From Burkholderiaceae bacterium (lineage in GTDB: Bacteria; Pseudomonadota; Gammaproteobacteria; Burkholderiales; Burkholderiaceae_C), in NCBI GenBank assembly GCA_913776825.1, contig CAJYPV010000031.1, positions 186,001 to 250,000 on the forward strand: a stretch of 64,000 nucleotides of DNA, read 5' to 3'. Each line of letters begins with the position of its first letter. Positions within the stretch are counted from its first letter, which is position 1. A program made the translations under genes and the position numbers. Below, piece after piece: positions 35,886 to 44,933 of this stretch. Under the pieces are notes generated by a model that had not been told where the DNA came from, ran no database searches, and was given only the letters and a program-made list of their open reading frames with translations.

Positions 35886-38800
35886 ATGACCGTCCAACCG
35901 AATCGACAGCGGGCTGATCGCCTGAGCGCTGCCCTGCCGCAACGCCAACCCGTGGCAGCGGCTTGCGCCCTGCTCTTCTTCAGCGTGGCCGCCCAGGCCC
36001 AGCAGGCGCCGGAGCCGCCGGCCGCCGCGGCATCCGCCACCCAAGCCAGCGCGCCCAGCGTGCAGGTGGCCCAGGCCAATACCGGAAGCGCGCAAGGCGC
36101 GCAGCCGCAGCAGATCGAGACCGTGGTGGTGTCGGGCATCCGCCGCTCGCTGGACAGCTCGCTGACCCTCAAGCGCAACACCCATGGCGTGGTGGACGGC
36201 ATCGTGGCCGAGGACATCGGCAAGTTCCCGGACACCAACCTGGCCGAATCGATGCAGCGCATCAGCGGCGTGTCCATCGACCGATCGAATGGTGAAGGCT
36301 CCAAGGTCACCGTGCGCGGCGTCGGTCCCGACTTCAACCTGGTGCTGCTGAACGGCCGTCAGATGCCGGCCTCCAGCATCGCGGACACGGCGGCGTCCAA
36401 CTCGCGCGCCTTCGACTTCGCCAACCTCGCCGCGGAATCGATCGCGGCGCTGGAGGTCTACAAGACCAGCCGCGCCAGCACGCCGACCGGCGGCATCGGC
36501 GCGACCATCAACATCAAGACGGCCCGCCCGCTGGACAACCGCGAGACGGTCGCCAGCATCGGCGTGAAGGCCGTCTATGACGAGTCCAACAAGAACCTGC
36601 CCGACCTGCTGCAAGGCGACAAGGTCACGCCGGAAGTCTCCGGCATCTACAGCACCACCTTCGGCGACGGCCGGTTCGGCATCGCGTTGAGCGGCAGCTT
36701 CCAGCGTCGCGACTCCGGCTACAACCAGGCCGGCGTGCCCAATGGCTGGCGTCCGCAGCGCGGCAATGAGACCGGCTACGGCACGATCCCGCAGGCGGGT
36801 CAGCCGGGCTCGGAGAACATCGTCAACCGCCCGGGTGCGACCGATGTCTACTCGCTGCCGCAGAACCTGAACTACAGCATGAACGGCATCAGCCGTGAGC
36901 GCACCAACGGCCAGCTGACCTTCCAGTTCGCGCCGACCAAGGCCATCACCGCGACGCTGGACTTCACCGGCTCGCAGAACAAGATCCACACCAAGCGCAA
37001 CGACCTGTCGGCCTGGTTCAACTTCGGCCCGTCGAGCAGCGCCTGGACCAGCGGTCCGGTGGCGGGCCCGACCTATTACTCCGAGACCATCAATCCCGCC
37101 AATGCCGACCTGGCGATGGGCGGCGCGGAATTCGGCGTCAAGAACAAGAACCAGTCGACCGGCTTCAACCTCGCATGGAAGGCGACCGACAAGCTGTCCC
37201 TGGCTTTCGATGCGCACCACTCCACCGCCACGTCCGGCGCGGACAGCCCGTACGGCACCAACGCCGTCATCGGCACCGCCAGCTTCAACCGCGGCACGAC
37301 CAGCGTGGACTTCACCAAGGATCTGCCGATCCTGATCATCGACGGCACCAACGCCGATGCGTCGCGCCAGCTGGTGACCGGCTCGTCCTTCCGCAACAGC
37401 TACATGAAGTCGGGCGTCGATCAGCAGCAGATCACCGGCAGCTGGACGCTGGATGAGGCCTCGAAGCTGGACTTCGGCGTCGGTGCGACCAAGGTGAAGA
37501 ACCGCTCGGCCTACGGCTATGTGCAGAACGACACCTGGGGTGGCGCGACCAGCGCGGCGGACTATCCGGACCAAGTCTGGATCCCGCAGGCACTGCGCCC
37601 CTACTTCAGCAACATCGGCGGCAGCAGCGATCCGCGCCTGTTCAATCAGTTCTTCGTCTGGGACTTCCAGACCGTGCGTGACCTGGCCGCCAAGGCCGAT
37701 GGCAACCCGGCCAAGTTCCTCGCGCCGAGCGAGTTCTCCACCGACCGCCGCACCCAGGAAAAGTCGCAGAGCGCCTTCCTGCAGTACAGCCGCGATTGGG
37801 AACTGGGCGTGCCGATGAGCGCGACCGTGGGCATGCGCTACGAGACCACCAAGGTGAAGTCCACCGCGCTGGTGCCCATTTCCACCGGCATCACCTGGGG
37901 CTCCAACAACGAGCTGACGGTGCTCAAGGGCGATCCGGGCTTCACCACGCTGGATGGCAAGTACAGCTACTGGCTGCCGAGCCTGGACTGGGATGCCGAG
38001 CTGACCGACCGCGTCAAGCTGCGCGCCAGCTATGGCCAGACCATCGGCCGTCCGGGCTGGGGTGACATCCAGGGCGGACAGACGCTGGACCAGCTCGCCC
38101 GCGTCAGCGGCGGCACCGGCGCACAGGGCAATCCGGCGCTGAAGCCGCTGAAGTCCAAGAACATCGACTTCTCGCTGGAGTTCTATTACGCCAAGTCCAG
38201 CTACCTGTCGGCCGGCTTCTTCCGCAAGAACATCGCCAACTACATCGGCAACAGCATCACGACGGCCACCCCGTTCAGCCTGCACACCCCGATCGGCGGC
38301 AAGCTCTACAACGAAGCCGTGGGCACCGGCGGTTGCGCACAGGATCTGACCTGCATCCGCAACTACATCCTCAACACCTACAACGGCCGCAATGGCGTGG
38401 TGAAGACGGGTGTGGACGACAACGGCAATGCCAAGGGCACCATCGCCGGCCAGCCGGATGATCCGATCGCGACCTTCCAGATCACCTCGCCGTCCAACCA
38501 GCGCTCCAACTCGCTAAGCGGCTACGAGCTCAATCTGCAGCACTACTTCGGCAACTCCGGCTTCGGCATGGCGGCCAACTACACCCATGTGAAGTCGGGC
38601 CTGAAGTACGACGGCACCAGCTTCGCCGAGCAGTACGCGCTGCCGGGTCTGAGCGACTCGGCCAACCTGGTCGGCTTCTATGAGAACGACAAGGTCAGCG
38701 TGCGGGTGGCCTACAACTGGCGCGACAAGTTCCTGACCGCGCTCAACGACGGCAACTCGCTGGGCCGGTCCTCGCCGGTCTACACCGAGGCCTACGGCCA

Positions 38801-38969
38801 GATGGATGTGAGCCTGGGCTACAAGTTCAGCGAACGTCTGAGCCTGCAGGCCGAGGTGATCAACCTGACCGACGAGATCCAGCGCCTGCACGGCCGGACC
38901 AAGGAAGAAGTGGTGGCGGTCACCCAGACCGGACGTCGCTACATGCTGGGTCTGCGCTACAAGTTCTGA
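35886..38969 (+). CDS. TonB-dependent receptor, probable oligosaccharide importer
   Basis: Outer-membrane receptor of 1027 residues. A signal peptide ends near SVAAQAQ; an Ala/Gln-rich stretch precedes the plug domain (ETVVVSGIRRSLDSSLTLKR, IGKFPDTNLAESMQRISGVS). The beta-barrel ends with YMLGLRYKF, a C-terminal Phe as needed for barrel assembly. The IRRSLDSS...KFPDTNLAE pattern marks the carbohydrate-type TonB receptors of Xanthomonas, Caulobacter and related bacteria. With the LacI-type operator upstream and the ABC operon alongside, it most likely takes up beta-gluco-oligosaccharides. AGGAG precedes the ATG. Confidence 0.93.
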   Translation: MTVQPNRQRADRLSAALPQRQPVAAACALLFFSVAAQAQQAPEPPAAAASATQASAPSVQVAQANTGSAQGAQPQQIETVVVSGIRRSLDSSLTLKRNTHGVVDGIVAEDIGKFPDTNLAESMQRISGVSIDRSNGEGSKVTVRGVGPDFNLVLLNGRQMPASSIADTAASNSRAFDFANLAAESIAALEVYKTSRASTPTGGIGATINIKTARPLDNRETVASIGVKAVYDESNKNLPDLLQGDKVTPEVSGIYSTTFGDGRFGIALSGSFQRRDSGYNQAGVPNGWRPQRGNETGYGTIPQAGQPGSENIVNRPGATDVYSLPQNLNYSMNGISRERTNGQLTFQFAPTKAITATLDFTGSQNKIHTKRNDLSAWFNFGPSSSAWTSGPVAGPTYYSETINPANADLAMGGAEFGVKNKNQSTGFNLAWKATDKLSLAFDAHHSTATSGADSPYGTNAVIGTASFNRGTTSVDFTKDLPILIIDGTNADASRQLVTGSSFRNSYMKSGVDQQQITGSWTLDEASKLDFGVGATKVKNRSAYGYVQNDTWGGATSAADYPDQVWIPQALRPYFSNIGGSSDPRLFNQFFVWDFQTVRDLAAKADGNPAKFLAPSEFSTDRRTQEKSQSAFLQYSRDWELGVPMSATVGMRYETTKVKSTALVPISTGITWGSNNELTVLKGDPGFTTLDGKYSYWLPSLDWDAELTDRVKLRASYGQTIGRPGWGDIQGGQTLDQLARVSGGTGAQGNPALKPLKSKNIDFSLEFYYAKSSYLSAGFFRKNIANYIGNSITTATPFSLHTPIGGKLYNEAVGTGGCAQDLTCIRNYILNTYNGRNGVVKTGVDDNGNAKGTIAGQPDDPIATFQITSPSNQRSNSLSGYELNLQHYFGNSGFGMAANYTHVKSGLKYDGTSFAEQYALPGLSDSANLVGFYENDKVSVRVAYNWRDKFLTALNDGNSLGRSSPVYTEAYGQMDVSLGYKFSERLSLQAEVINLTDEIQRLHGRTKEEVVAVTQTGRRYMLGLRYKF

Positions 38970-39298
38970 TCGAGCGATGACGCTCTCGGCGTGGTGAGTC
39001 ACCATGCTGGTACGGCGCGCGGGTCCTCGTGATTCGCGCGCCGTTGTCGTTGGGGTCGGCGCAGGACGAGCGTGATGCTGCGTGGCCTCATCGCTGCACG
39101 GCAGGATCGCCTGATCGCCGGCCCGTTTCGATCAACATGGATCAAAACCCGATCGGACCTAGGGAATCGCCCGTCGACCCAGGCCGGTTGCCCGGGTGAA
39201 GATCACGGCGGCGCCAGGTCTGGCCCCGGCCCGGCCCGTCCCGGCCGTGCGCCGCGCCGGTCTGATGGCGTTCCCCTCCGCTTCCCTGCTGTACCGAC
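38970..39298 (+). other. Intergenic region between receptor and cupin-like gene
   Basis: A 329-base stretch with the hairpin at 39012-39044. Two direct ATCAA half sites lie near 39130-39145, not arranged as an FNR box. No LacI-type palindrome is seen, so the cupin and halogenase genes may depend on read-through or another promoter. Confidence 0.35.
39012..39044 (+). terminator. Hairpin after the TonB receptor gene
   Basis: ACGGCGCGCG (39012-39021) pairs with CGCGCGCCGT (39035-39044). The following TGTCGTTGG is only partly T-rich, so it may be a weak terminator or an mRNA 3' stabiliser. Confidence 0.5.
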
Positions 39299-40336
39299 AT
39301 GTCCGCTGCGTCCCCGACACCGATCCGCGAAATCCAGATCACGGCCGCGAGCCCGCCTGGCCGCTTGCCGGAAGGTCTGGCCGAAGCCGCCGAGCCGGTG
39401 GTGCTGCGCGGCTTCTGCACCCACTGGCCTGCGGTCGGGGCGGCCCGTCAGTCCGATCGCGCGGCCGTCGACTATCTGCGTGACTGCGGCGCCGGCGCGC
39501 CGGTGGCGATCATGGCGGGCCCGCCGGAGATCGATGGCCGCATCTTCTACAACGACGACTTCACCGGTGTGAATTTCCAGCGCCAGGATGCGCCCTTGCC
39601 CGCCGTGATGGAGGCGCTGCTGGCGCTCAAAGGGGAGACCCGTCCGCCGTGCTATTACGTGGGCTCCACCACGATCGACGAGGTGCTGCCGCGCTTTCGC
39701 GCGGCCAACGATCTGGATCTGCGCTCGGCGCCCGGCGGTGACGACGCGCTGGTGAGTCTGTGGCTGGGCAACCGCACCCGCATCGCGCCGCATTACGACC
39801 TGCCGGACAACCTCGCCTGCGTGACCGCAGGCCGCCGCCGCTTCACCCTGTTCCCGCCGGAGCAATTGCCCAATCTCTACATCGGGCCGATCGATTTCAC
39901 CCTGGCCGGCCAGCCCGTCAGCCTGGTCGATCTGCAGCGACCCGACTTCGACCGTCACCCGCGTTTCGCGCAGGCCTTGCCGCATGCGCAAGTGGCGGAG
40001 CTGCGACCGGGCGATGCGATCTTCATCCCGAGCATGTGGTGGCACCAGGTCGAAGCGCTGGACGATTTCAATGTGCTGGTGAACTACTGGTGGCGCCAAT
40101 CGCCGGCCCACATGGATTCGCCGATCGCCGCCCTGATGCTGGCGCTGATGACGATGCGCGACCTGCCCGCGCCGCAGCGCCGCGCCTGGCAGGGTCTGTT
40201 CGACCATTACGTGTTCCAGGCGGATGACCAGACCGCCGCCCATATTCCGCCGCACGCCCGCCATGTGCTGGCGCCGCTCAGTCCGGAGGGTGCGCAGCAT
40301 CTGCGCGCCCATCTGCTCCATCGCCTGCAACGTTGA
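39299..40336 (+). CDS. Cupin-like/JmjC-type protein
   Basis: Protein of 345 residues of the cupin-8/JmjC-like class. The iron-binding facial triad pattern is visible: IAPHYDLPDNLACVTAGRRR gives the His-x-Asp, and MWWHQVEALDDFNVLVNYWW the distal His. This suggests an Fe(II)/2-oxoglutarate oxygenase, but many members have no known substrate. It is the standard partner of TonB receptors and tryptophan-halogenase-like proteins in bacterial carbohydrate loci. It is followed after nine bases by the halogenase-like gene. Confidence 0.82.
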   Translation: MSAASPTPIREIQITAASPPGRLPEGLAEAAEPVVLRGFCTHWPAVGAARQSDRAAVDYLRDCGAGAPVAIMAGPPEIDGRIFYNDDFTGVNFQRQDAPLPAVMEALLALKGETRPPCYYVGSTTIDEVLPRFRAANDLDLRSAPGGDDALVSLWLGNRTRIAPHYDLPDNLACVTAGRRRFTLFPPEQLPNLYIGPIDFTLAGQPVSLVDLQRPDFDRHPRFAQALPHAQVAELRPGDAIFIPSMWWHQVEALDDFNVLVNYWWRQSPAHMDSPIAALMLALMTMRDLPAPQRRAWQGLFDHYVFQADDQTAAHIPPHARHVLAPLSPEGAQHLRAHLLHRLQR

Positions 40337-40345
40337 GACGCCGCC

Positions 40346-41953
40346 ATGACCGCTTCCCGCCTGGATGGATCTTCCTCATCGACCCGCGGCGCGCCGCCCT
40401 CACCGCTCGCGCCTCGTGACGACCGGGCCCGCCGCCCGGTGCGGCGCGTGGTCATCGCCGGCGGCGGCACGGCCGGCTGGATGATGGCCGCGTGCCTCGG
40501 CAAGATCCTCGGCCGCTTGCTGGAGATCCGGCTGGTGGAGTCCGACGAGATCGGCACGGTGGGGGTCGGTGAGGCCACGATTCCGACGATGCTCACCTTC
40601 CATCGGCTGCTGGGCATCGACGAACGCGAGTTCATGGCCGAGACGCAGGCGACCTTCAAGCTGGGCATTCAATTCGAAGGCTGGCGCGATCAGGGTCAGG
40701 ACTACATCCATTCCTTTGGCGACACCGGCCGCGATCACTGGACCGCGGGCTTCCAGCATTTCTGGCACAAGGGCCGCGAGCGCGGTCTGGCCAGCGATTA
40801 CGGCGACTACTGCCTGGAGCTGCGTGCGGCGCAGGAAGGCCGCTTTGTGCATCAGCCCGATCCGCGCGGCGATGGCCTGAACTACGCCTTCCACCTGGAC
40901 GCCACCCGATACGGCCTGTTCTTGCGGCGCTTCAGCGAGGGCTTCGGCGTGCAGCGGATCGAAGGTCGCATCGCAGAAGTGTTGCGCCATGAGGATGGCG
41001 ACTTGAAGGCGCTGCGGCTGCAGGATGGCGCGGTCATCGACGGCGATCTGTTCATCGACTGCACCGGCATGCGCTCGCTGCTCCTGGGTCAAACGCTGGG
41101 CGTGCCGTATGAGGACTGGTCCCACTGGCTGCCCTGTGATCGGGCGATCGCGGTGCAGACCGCATCGGTGCGGGATCCCGTGCCGTTCACGCGGTCGATC
41201 GCGCATCCCTGGGGCTGGCAATGGCAGATTCCGCTGCAGCACCGGATCGGCAACGGCGTCGTCTTCAGCAGCCGGCATGTCGACGAGTCGGAAGCGCGCG
41301 AGACCTTGCTCCGCCACATCGAGGGCGAGCGGCTGACCGAGCCCCGCGTGATCCGCTTCCAGCCGGGTCAGCGCGAGGTGGTGTGGTCACGCAACTGCGT
41401 CGGTGTGGGTCTGGCCAGCGGCTTCCTGGAGCCGCTGGAATCCACCAGCATTCACTTGATCCAGCGCAGCGCGATTCGGCTGATGCAGCTGTTCCCGAAG
41501 GACGGCATCCGCCAGTCCGACATCGATGAATACAACCGGCAGATGAATGAGGAGATGGCGCACATCCGCGATTTCATCGTGCTGCACTATCACCTCACCC
41601 AACGCGACGATGCGCCCTTGTGGCGCGAGTGCCGCGAGATGCCGATCCCGGACACCCTGCGGCACCGCCTGGCGCTGTTCCGCGAGAGCGGACGGGTGGT
41701 GCGCATGCCTTTCGAGCTGTTCGCCGACAACTCCTGGGTGCAGGTGATGCTGGGCCAGGGCCTGATGCCGGAGCAGCATCATCCGAGCGCCGATTTGATG
41801 GGCGATGCCGAGCTGACGCAGTTCCTCGGCGGCATCCGCGACCAGATCGAGCGCACGGTGCGGCAGATGCCGACGCATGCGCAATACCTGGCGCGTCTGG
41901 GTGTCGCGGGCGCTTCCTCGGCAGCCAGGCCGGTGACGCCAGCGTCTGCGTGA
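40346..41953 (+). CDS. Tryptophan halogenase-like flavoprotein
   Basis: FAD-dependent protein of 535 residues. The flavin motif GGGTAGW is at about residues 39-45, and the flavin-dependent halogenase motif WxWxIP appears as WQWQIP. The Lys of the active site is probably in ATFKLGIQF. Genuine halogenases also need a flavin reductase, not seen here. In glycan loci, proteins of this class always accompany TonB receptors and cupin-8 proteins and their reaction is unknown. The first 30 residues are low-complexity; a later start is possible. Confidence 0.85.
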   Translation: MTASRLDGSSSSTRGAPPSPLAPRDDRARRPVRRVVIAGGGTAGWMMAACLGKILGRLLEIRLVESDEIGTVGVGEATIPTMLTFHRLLGIDEREFMAETQATFKLGIQFEGWRDQGQDYIHSFGDTGRDHWTAGFQHFWHKGRERGLASDYGDYCLELRAAQEGRFVHQPDPRGDGLNYAFHLDATRYGLFLRRFSEGFGVQRIEGRIAEVLRHEDGDLKALRLQDGAVIDGDLFIDCTGMRSLLLGQTLGVPYEDWSHWLPCDRAIAVQTASVRDPVPFTRSIAHPWGWQWQIPLQHRIGNGVVFSSRHVDESEARETLLRHIEGERLTEPRVIRFQPGQREVVWSRNCVGVGLASGFLEPLESTSIHLIQRSAIRLMQLFPKDGIRQSDIDEYNRQMNEEMAHIRDFIVLHYHLTQRDDAPLWRECREMPIPDTLRHRLALFRESGRVVRMPFELFADNSWVQVMLGQGLMPEQHHPSADLMGDAELTQFLGGIRDQIERTVRQMPTHAQYLARLGVAGASSAARPVTPASA

Positions 41954-42010
41954 GTCAGCGAGATCGCTGAGAACGATGCGACTGACGAGAACGATGAGAT
42001 CGATGACACA

Positions 42011-42029
42011 CCGCCCGTGACACGGGCGG
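42011..42029. terminator. Hairpin between convergent genes
   Basis: CCGCCCGT (42011-42018) and ACGGGCGG (42022-42029) with a three-base loop lie between the convergent halogenase-like and GH6 genes. There is no T-run, so it is at best a bidirectional weak terminator. Confidence 0.45.
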
Positions 42030-42051
42030 CGTGAATCGTCTCAAGCGCCGA

Positions 42052-43221
42052 TCACTGCCCGTTGACCAGCTTGATGGCCAGGTCCGGATCGAACACGCCG
42101 GCGGCTTGACCGCTGGTGCCGCACTGGCCGTCTGACTGGCCGGGGCTCTTGATCCAGAGCGTCATTTCCGGGCCGCTGCCGGCGGGCGCGACGGCGGAGC
42201 TGCTGCCCAGCCGACGACCGGCCGGGTTGCACCAGATGCCATCGCCGGCGGGGCCATTGCCGTTGCGGCTGGTATCGATCACGAAGGTCTTGCCCGGCAG
42301 GCCGCCGCTGGCCAGCAGCGCAGCCACCGCCTGGCCGTGGCTGGTCTCATGGGCGGTCGTCTGGAAGTTGGAAACGTTCAAGGCGAAGCCGCGCACGTTC
42401 TGGATGCCGCCCTGCTGGAGCCACTGCACCGAGACCTCGGGCGTGAGCCAGCCGCCGTGGCCGATGTCCAGGAACACCTTGGCATTCGGGGCCTTCTCCT
42501 TGAACTGCAGCGTCGCTTCGTTCAGCAGCGCCAGGCGTTCGGTGCGGAAGGCATCGCAGCGGCTGTCGGTGAGATGCGCCAGCGCATCCGGCTCCAGCAC
42601 GATGACGGCCGGACGGTTGCCCACGCCGGCGGCGAAGGCGGAAATCCAGTTGCGATAGGACGCCGCGGACGTCGCGCCACCCGCGCTCTGCCCCGCCGCG
42701 CAATCGCGATGCGGGATGTTGTAGGCCACCAGGATCGGCATCTGTCCGGCCGCTGCCGCAGCCGCCACATACGCGGAGGCATTGCCGCCGACATCGTTGG
42801 TCCAGTCGCCCAACCAGCGCGCGGCCGGCTGGCTGGCGATCCGGTCACGCAGCGCGGCGGCTCGGCTGTCGCCGGCATGGGCATCGACCCACTTGCGCGC
42901 TTCGGAAGTGGGATCGACGTAGAAGGAGGTCGGTGCCGGCGATGGCGAGGGTGCCGGCGATGGTGAGGGTGCCGGTGATGGCGAAGGTGCCGGTGATGGC
43001 GAAGGTGCCGGCGACGGCGAAGGTGCCGGCGACGGCGAAGGTGCCGGCGAACCCACGCCGACCGCGGGATCGACCTCGCGATCAGCACCGTCATTCCCAC
43101 CGCCACAAGCCGTCAACACGGCGCCGACGGCGCAGGCCGTCAGGGTGGCGCGCAGCGCGCTCGGCAAGGGGCAGCCCAGCCGACCCCGGGGTTCAGTCTT
43201 CGAAGAGCGCAGCACGTCCAT
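42052..43221 (-). CDS. GH6 cellulase, lipoprotein
   Basis: Inverting beta-1,4-glucanase of family GH6, 389 residues. The lipobox is VLTAC with Cys39, so it is probably anchored in a membrane. A linker of alternating Ser-Pro-Ala-Pro (encoded by six 18-base repeats) leads to the catalytic domain from about residue 95. GH6 motifs are seen: VAYNIPHRDCAAG, VIVLEPDALAHL (Asp212 as proton donor candidate), FLDIGHGGWL, FVIDTSRNGNG, WCNPAGRRLG and LWIKSPGQSDGQC. The two paired cysteine regions are typical. A degenerate half-operator lies just upstream. The ATG at 43221 has a poorly spaced AGAGGG. Confidence 0.9.
   Translation of the reverse strand: MDVLRSSKTEPRGRLGCPLPSALRATLTACAVGAVLTACGGGNDGADREVDPAVGVGSPAPSPSPAPSPSPAPSPSPAPSPSPAPSPSPAPSPSPAPTSFYVDPTSEARKWVDAHAGDSRAAALRDRIASQPAARWLGDWTNDVGGNASAYVAAAAAAGQMPILVAYNIPHRDCAAGQSAGGATSAASYRNWISAFAAGVGNRPAVIVLEPDALAHLTDSRCDAFRTERLALLNEATLQFKEKAPNAKVFLDIGHGGWLTPEVSVQWLQQGGIQNVRGFALNVSNFQTTAHETSHGQAVAALLASGGLPGKTFVIDTSRNGNGPAGDGIWCNPAGRRLGSSSAVAPAGSGPEMTLWIKSPGQSDGQCGTSGQAAGVFDPDLAIKLVNGQ
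42941..43048 (-). repeat. Six 18-base tandem repeats encoding the GH6 linker
   Basis: Six head-to-tail units of 18 bases (GATGGCGAAGGTGCCGGC and close variants) encode a (Ser-Pro-Ala-Pro-Ser-Pro) linker. Copy number could vary by slippage, changing linker length without shifting the frame. Confidence 0.9.
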
Positions 43222-43236
43222 CCCTCTGGCGTTTTT

Positions 43237-43250
43237 GAAAGCGCGCCAGT
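43237..43250. promoter_or_regulatory. Degenerate LacI-type operator upstream of the GH6 gene
   Basis: TGAAAGCGC followed by GCCA keeps the left half and centre of the palindrome but loses the right arm. It lies 16 bases above the GH6 start codon. A low-affinity site is possible. Confidence 0.35.
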
Positions 43251-43343
43251 GTGCAGGAGCGGCCCACGCTCAACCTCGGCCGGAAGGAAACATTGGTGAC
43301 AAGACGCTCGGACCGCCGATACGCCGGTCCGCCGACCTGTGCT

Positions 43344-44933
43344 TCAGGTCGCCGCCAGCGCCCGCCCATGCGCGCCGGCATCCCCGGCGAGCTTGAACAC
43401 CCGCACCACGTCGGCCAGCGAGGCGGCCTGATGCTTGAGGCTTTCCGCCGCTGCGGCGCTTTCCTCGACGAGGGCGGCATTCTGCTGGGTCACCTGGTCG
43501 AGCTGCGCCACCGCATCGCCGACCTGGCTGATGCCCTTGGATTGCTCGTCGGTGGCGTTGGCGATCTCCGAGATCAACTGGGTGACCCGCTGCACCTGGG
43601 CCACGATCGCATCCATCGACTGGCCGGCCTCGCCGACCTGCCGCGTGCCCGCCTCCACCCGCTCGGCGCTGGCGCCGATCAGCGACTTGATCTCACGCGC
43701 GGCTTCGGCGGACCGGCCGGCCAGGGTGCGCACTTCGCTGGCCACGACCGCAAAGCCCCGCCCCTGCTCGCCGGCACGCGCCGCTTCCACGGCGGCATTC
43801 AAGGCCAGGATGTTGGTCTGGAACGCGATGCTGTCGATGACCGAGATGATGTCCACGATCTTCTTCGAGGCCTCCGAGATGCCCTGCATCGTGTGGACCA
43901 CCGCGCCCACCACTTCGCCGCCCTTCACCGCGGCCTCGGCCGCCTGCTGAGCCAGGCCGTTGGCCTGCTGGGTGGTGTCGGCGTTGTGGCGCACGGTGCT
44001 GGCCATCTGCTCCATCGACGCGGCCGTCTGCTGCAGGTTGCTGGCTTGTTCTTCGGTGCGCTGGCTCAGGTCCTGATTGCCGGTCGCGATCTGGGTCGAG
44101 CCCGTGGCGATGTTCTCGCTGCTGCTGCGGACCTGTCCCACCACGCGGGCCAGGCTGTCGTTCATCGTGCCCAGGGCGCGCAGCAGTTCGGCCGGCTCAT
44201 CGCGGCCATGCACCTGGAGCTTGGGGCTGAGGTCCCCGCTCGCAATTTCCTGGGCGACGTCGACCGCCTGATGCAAGGGTCGCGTAATGCTGCGCGTGAT
44301 CACCACCGCCAGCGCGATGCCCACGGCCAACGCCAGGCCGACCGCCGCCAGGTTCATCACCACCACGGTGCGGTAAGTGGCGGCCGCGGATTTGCCGCTG
44401 GCGGTGGCGCCGCGCGCGTTCAGCTCGATGTCTTCTTCCAGCAGCTTGAGCGTGTGCTCGAAGGCCACGGCGGCCGGGCCGACGCTGATCTCGCGCGCCT
44501 GGTTGATCTCCTCCGGGCCGCCCTGCGAGAGCGCCAGCAGCTTGCGATTGAGCGTCAGGTACTCCGCCCATTGCGTCTTGATCTGCTGCAGCAACTGGGT
44601 TTCCTCGGGCGAAGACACCAGCTTTTCATAGCGGGCGAACGCCTCCGGCACGATCTTCTCGATCAGCTCCTGATGCTTGGCATATTGCGCGTCCTTGGCA
44701 GCCTTGCCGCTCTCCAGCACATGGCGCAGTGACGCGCGGCGCGCCGAATTCACCTGAGCCCGCAGATCGCCGAGCACCCGGACGCTGGGCAGCCAGTTGT
44801 CGGCCAGGTCCACCACGCTGTCGTTGATGCGGGCGGTTTCGTAGCTGCTCAGGCCAGCCACGGCGCACAGCAACAGGAGCAAGGCGCCAAAGGCCGCGGC
44901 GAGGCGGGTTCCGATCTTGAATTCAGCCAGCAC
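43344..44933 (-). CDS. Methyl-accepting chemotaxis protein with four-helix-bundle sensor
   Basis: Chemoreceptor of 529 residues. The first membrane helix is at 10-30 (LAAAFGALLLLLCAVAGLS), followed by a 4HB_MCP-type periplasmic domain of about 160 residues, the second helix (VVVMNLAAVGLALAVGIALAV), HAMP and the signalling domain with AFQTNILALNAAVEAARAGE and GRGFAVVASEVRTLAGR. This architecture is close to Tsr/Tar-like and unusually many copies occur in motile betaproteobacteria. The ligand is not predictable. The ATG at 44933 is preceded by CGGAG. Confidence 0.92.
   Translation of the reverse strand: MLAEFKIGTRLAAAFGALLLLLCAVAGLSSYETARINDSVVDLADNWLPSVRVLGDLRAQVNSARRASLRHVLESGKAAKDAQYAKHQELIEKIVPEAFARYEKLVSSPEETQLLQQIKTQWAEYLTLNRKLLALSQGGPEEINQAREISVGPAAVAFEHTLKLLEEDIELNARGATASGKSAAATYRTVVVMNLAAVGLALAVGIALAVVITRSITRPLHQAVDVAQEIASGDLSPKLQVHGRDEPAELLRALGTMNDSLARVVGQVRSSSENIATGSTQIATGNQDLSQRTEEQASNLQQTAASMEQMASTVRHNADTTQQANGLAQQAAEAAVKGGEVVGAVVHTMQGISEASKKIVDIISVIDSIAFQTNILALNAAVEAARAGEQGRGFAVVASEVRTLAGRSAEAAREIKSLIGASAERVEAGTRQVGEAGQSMDAIVAQVQRVTQLISEIANATDEQSKGISQVGDAVAQLDQVTQQNAALVEESAAAAESLKHQAASLADVVRVFKLAGDAGAHGRALAAT

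Noticed and set aside
39126..39146. Second FNR-like site before the cupin-like gene
   Set aside because: The two ATCAA elements are direct, not inverted, so they do not form an FNR box.
42941..43048. Tandem repeats that might be a CRISPR array
   Set aside because: Units are contiguous 18-mers without spacers and encode a protein linker in frame.
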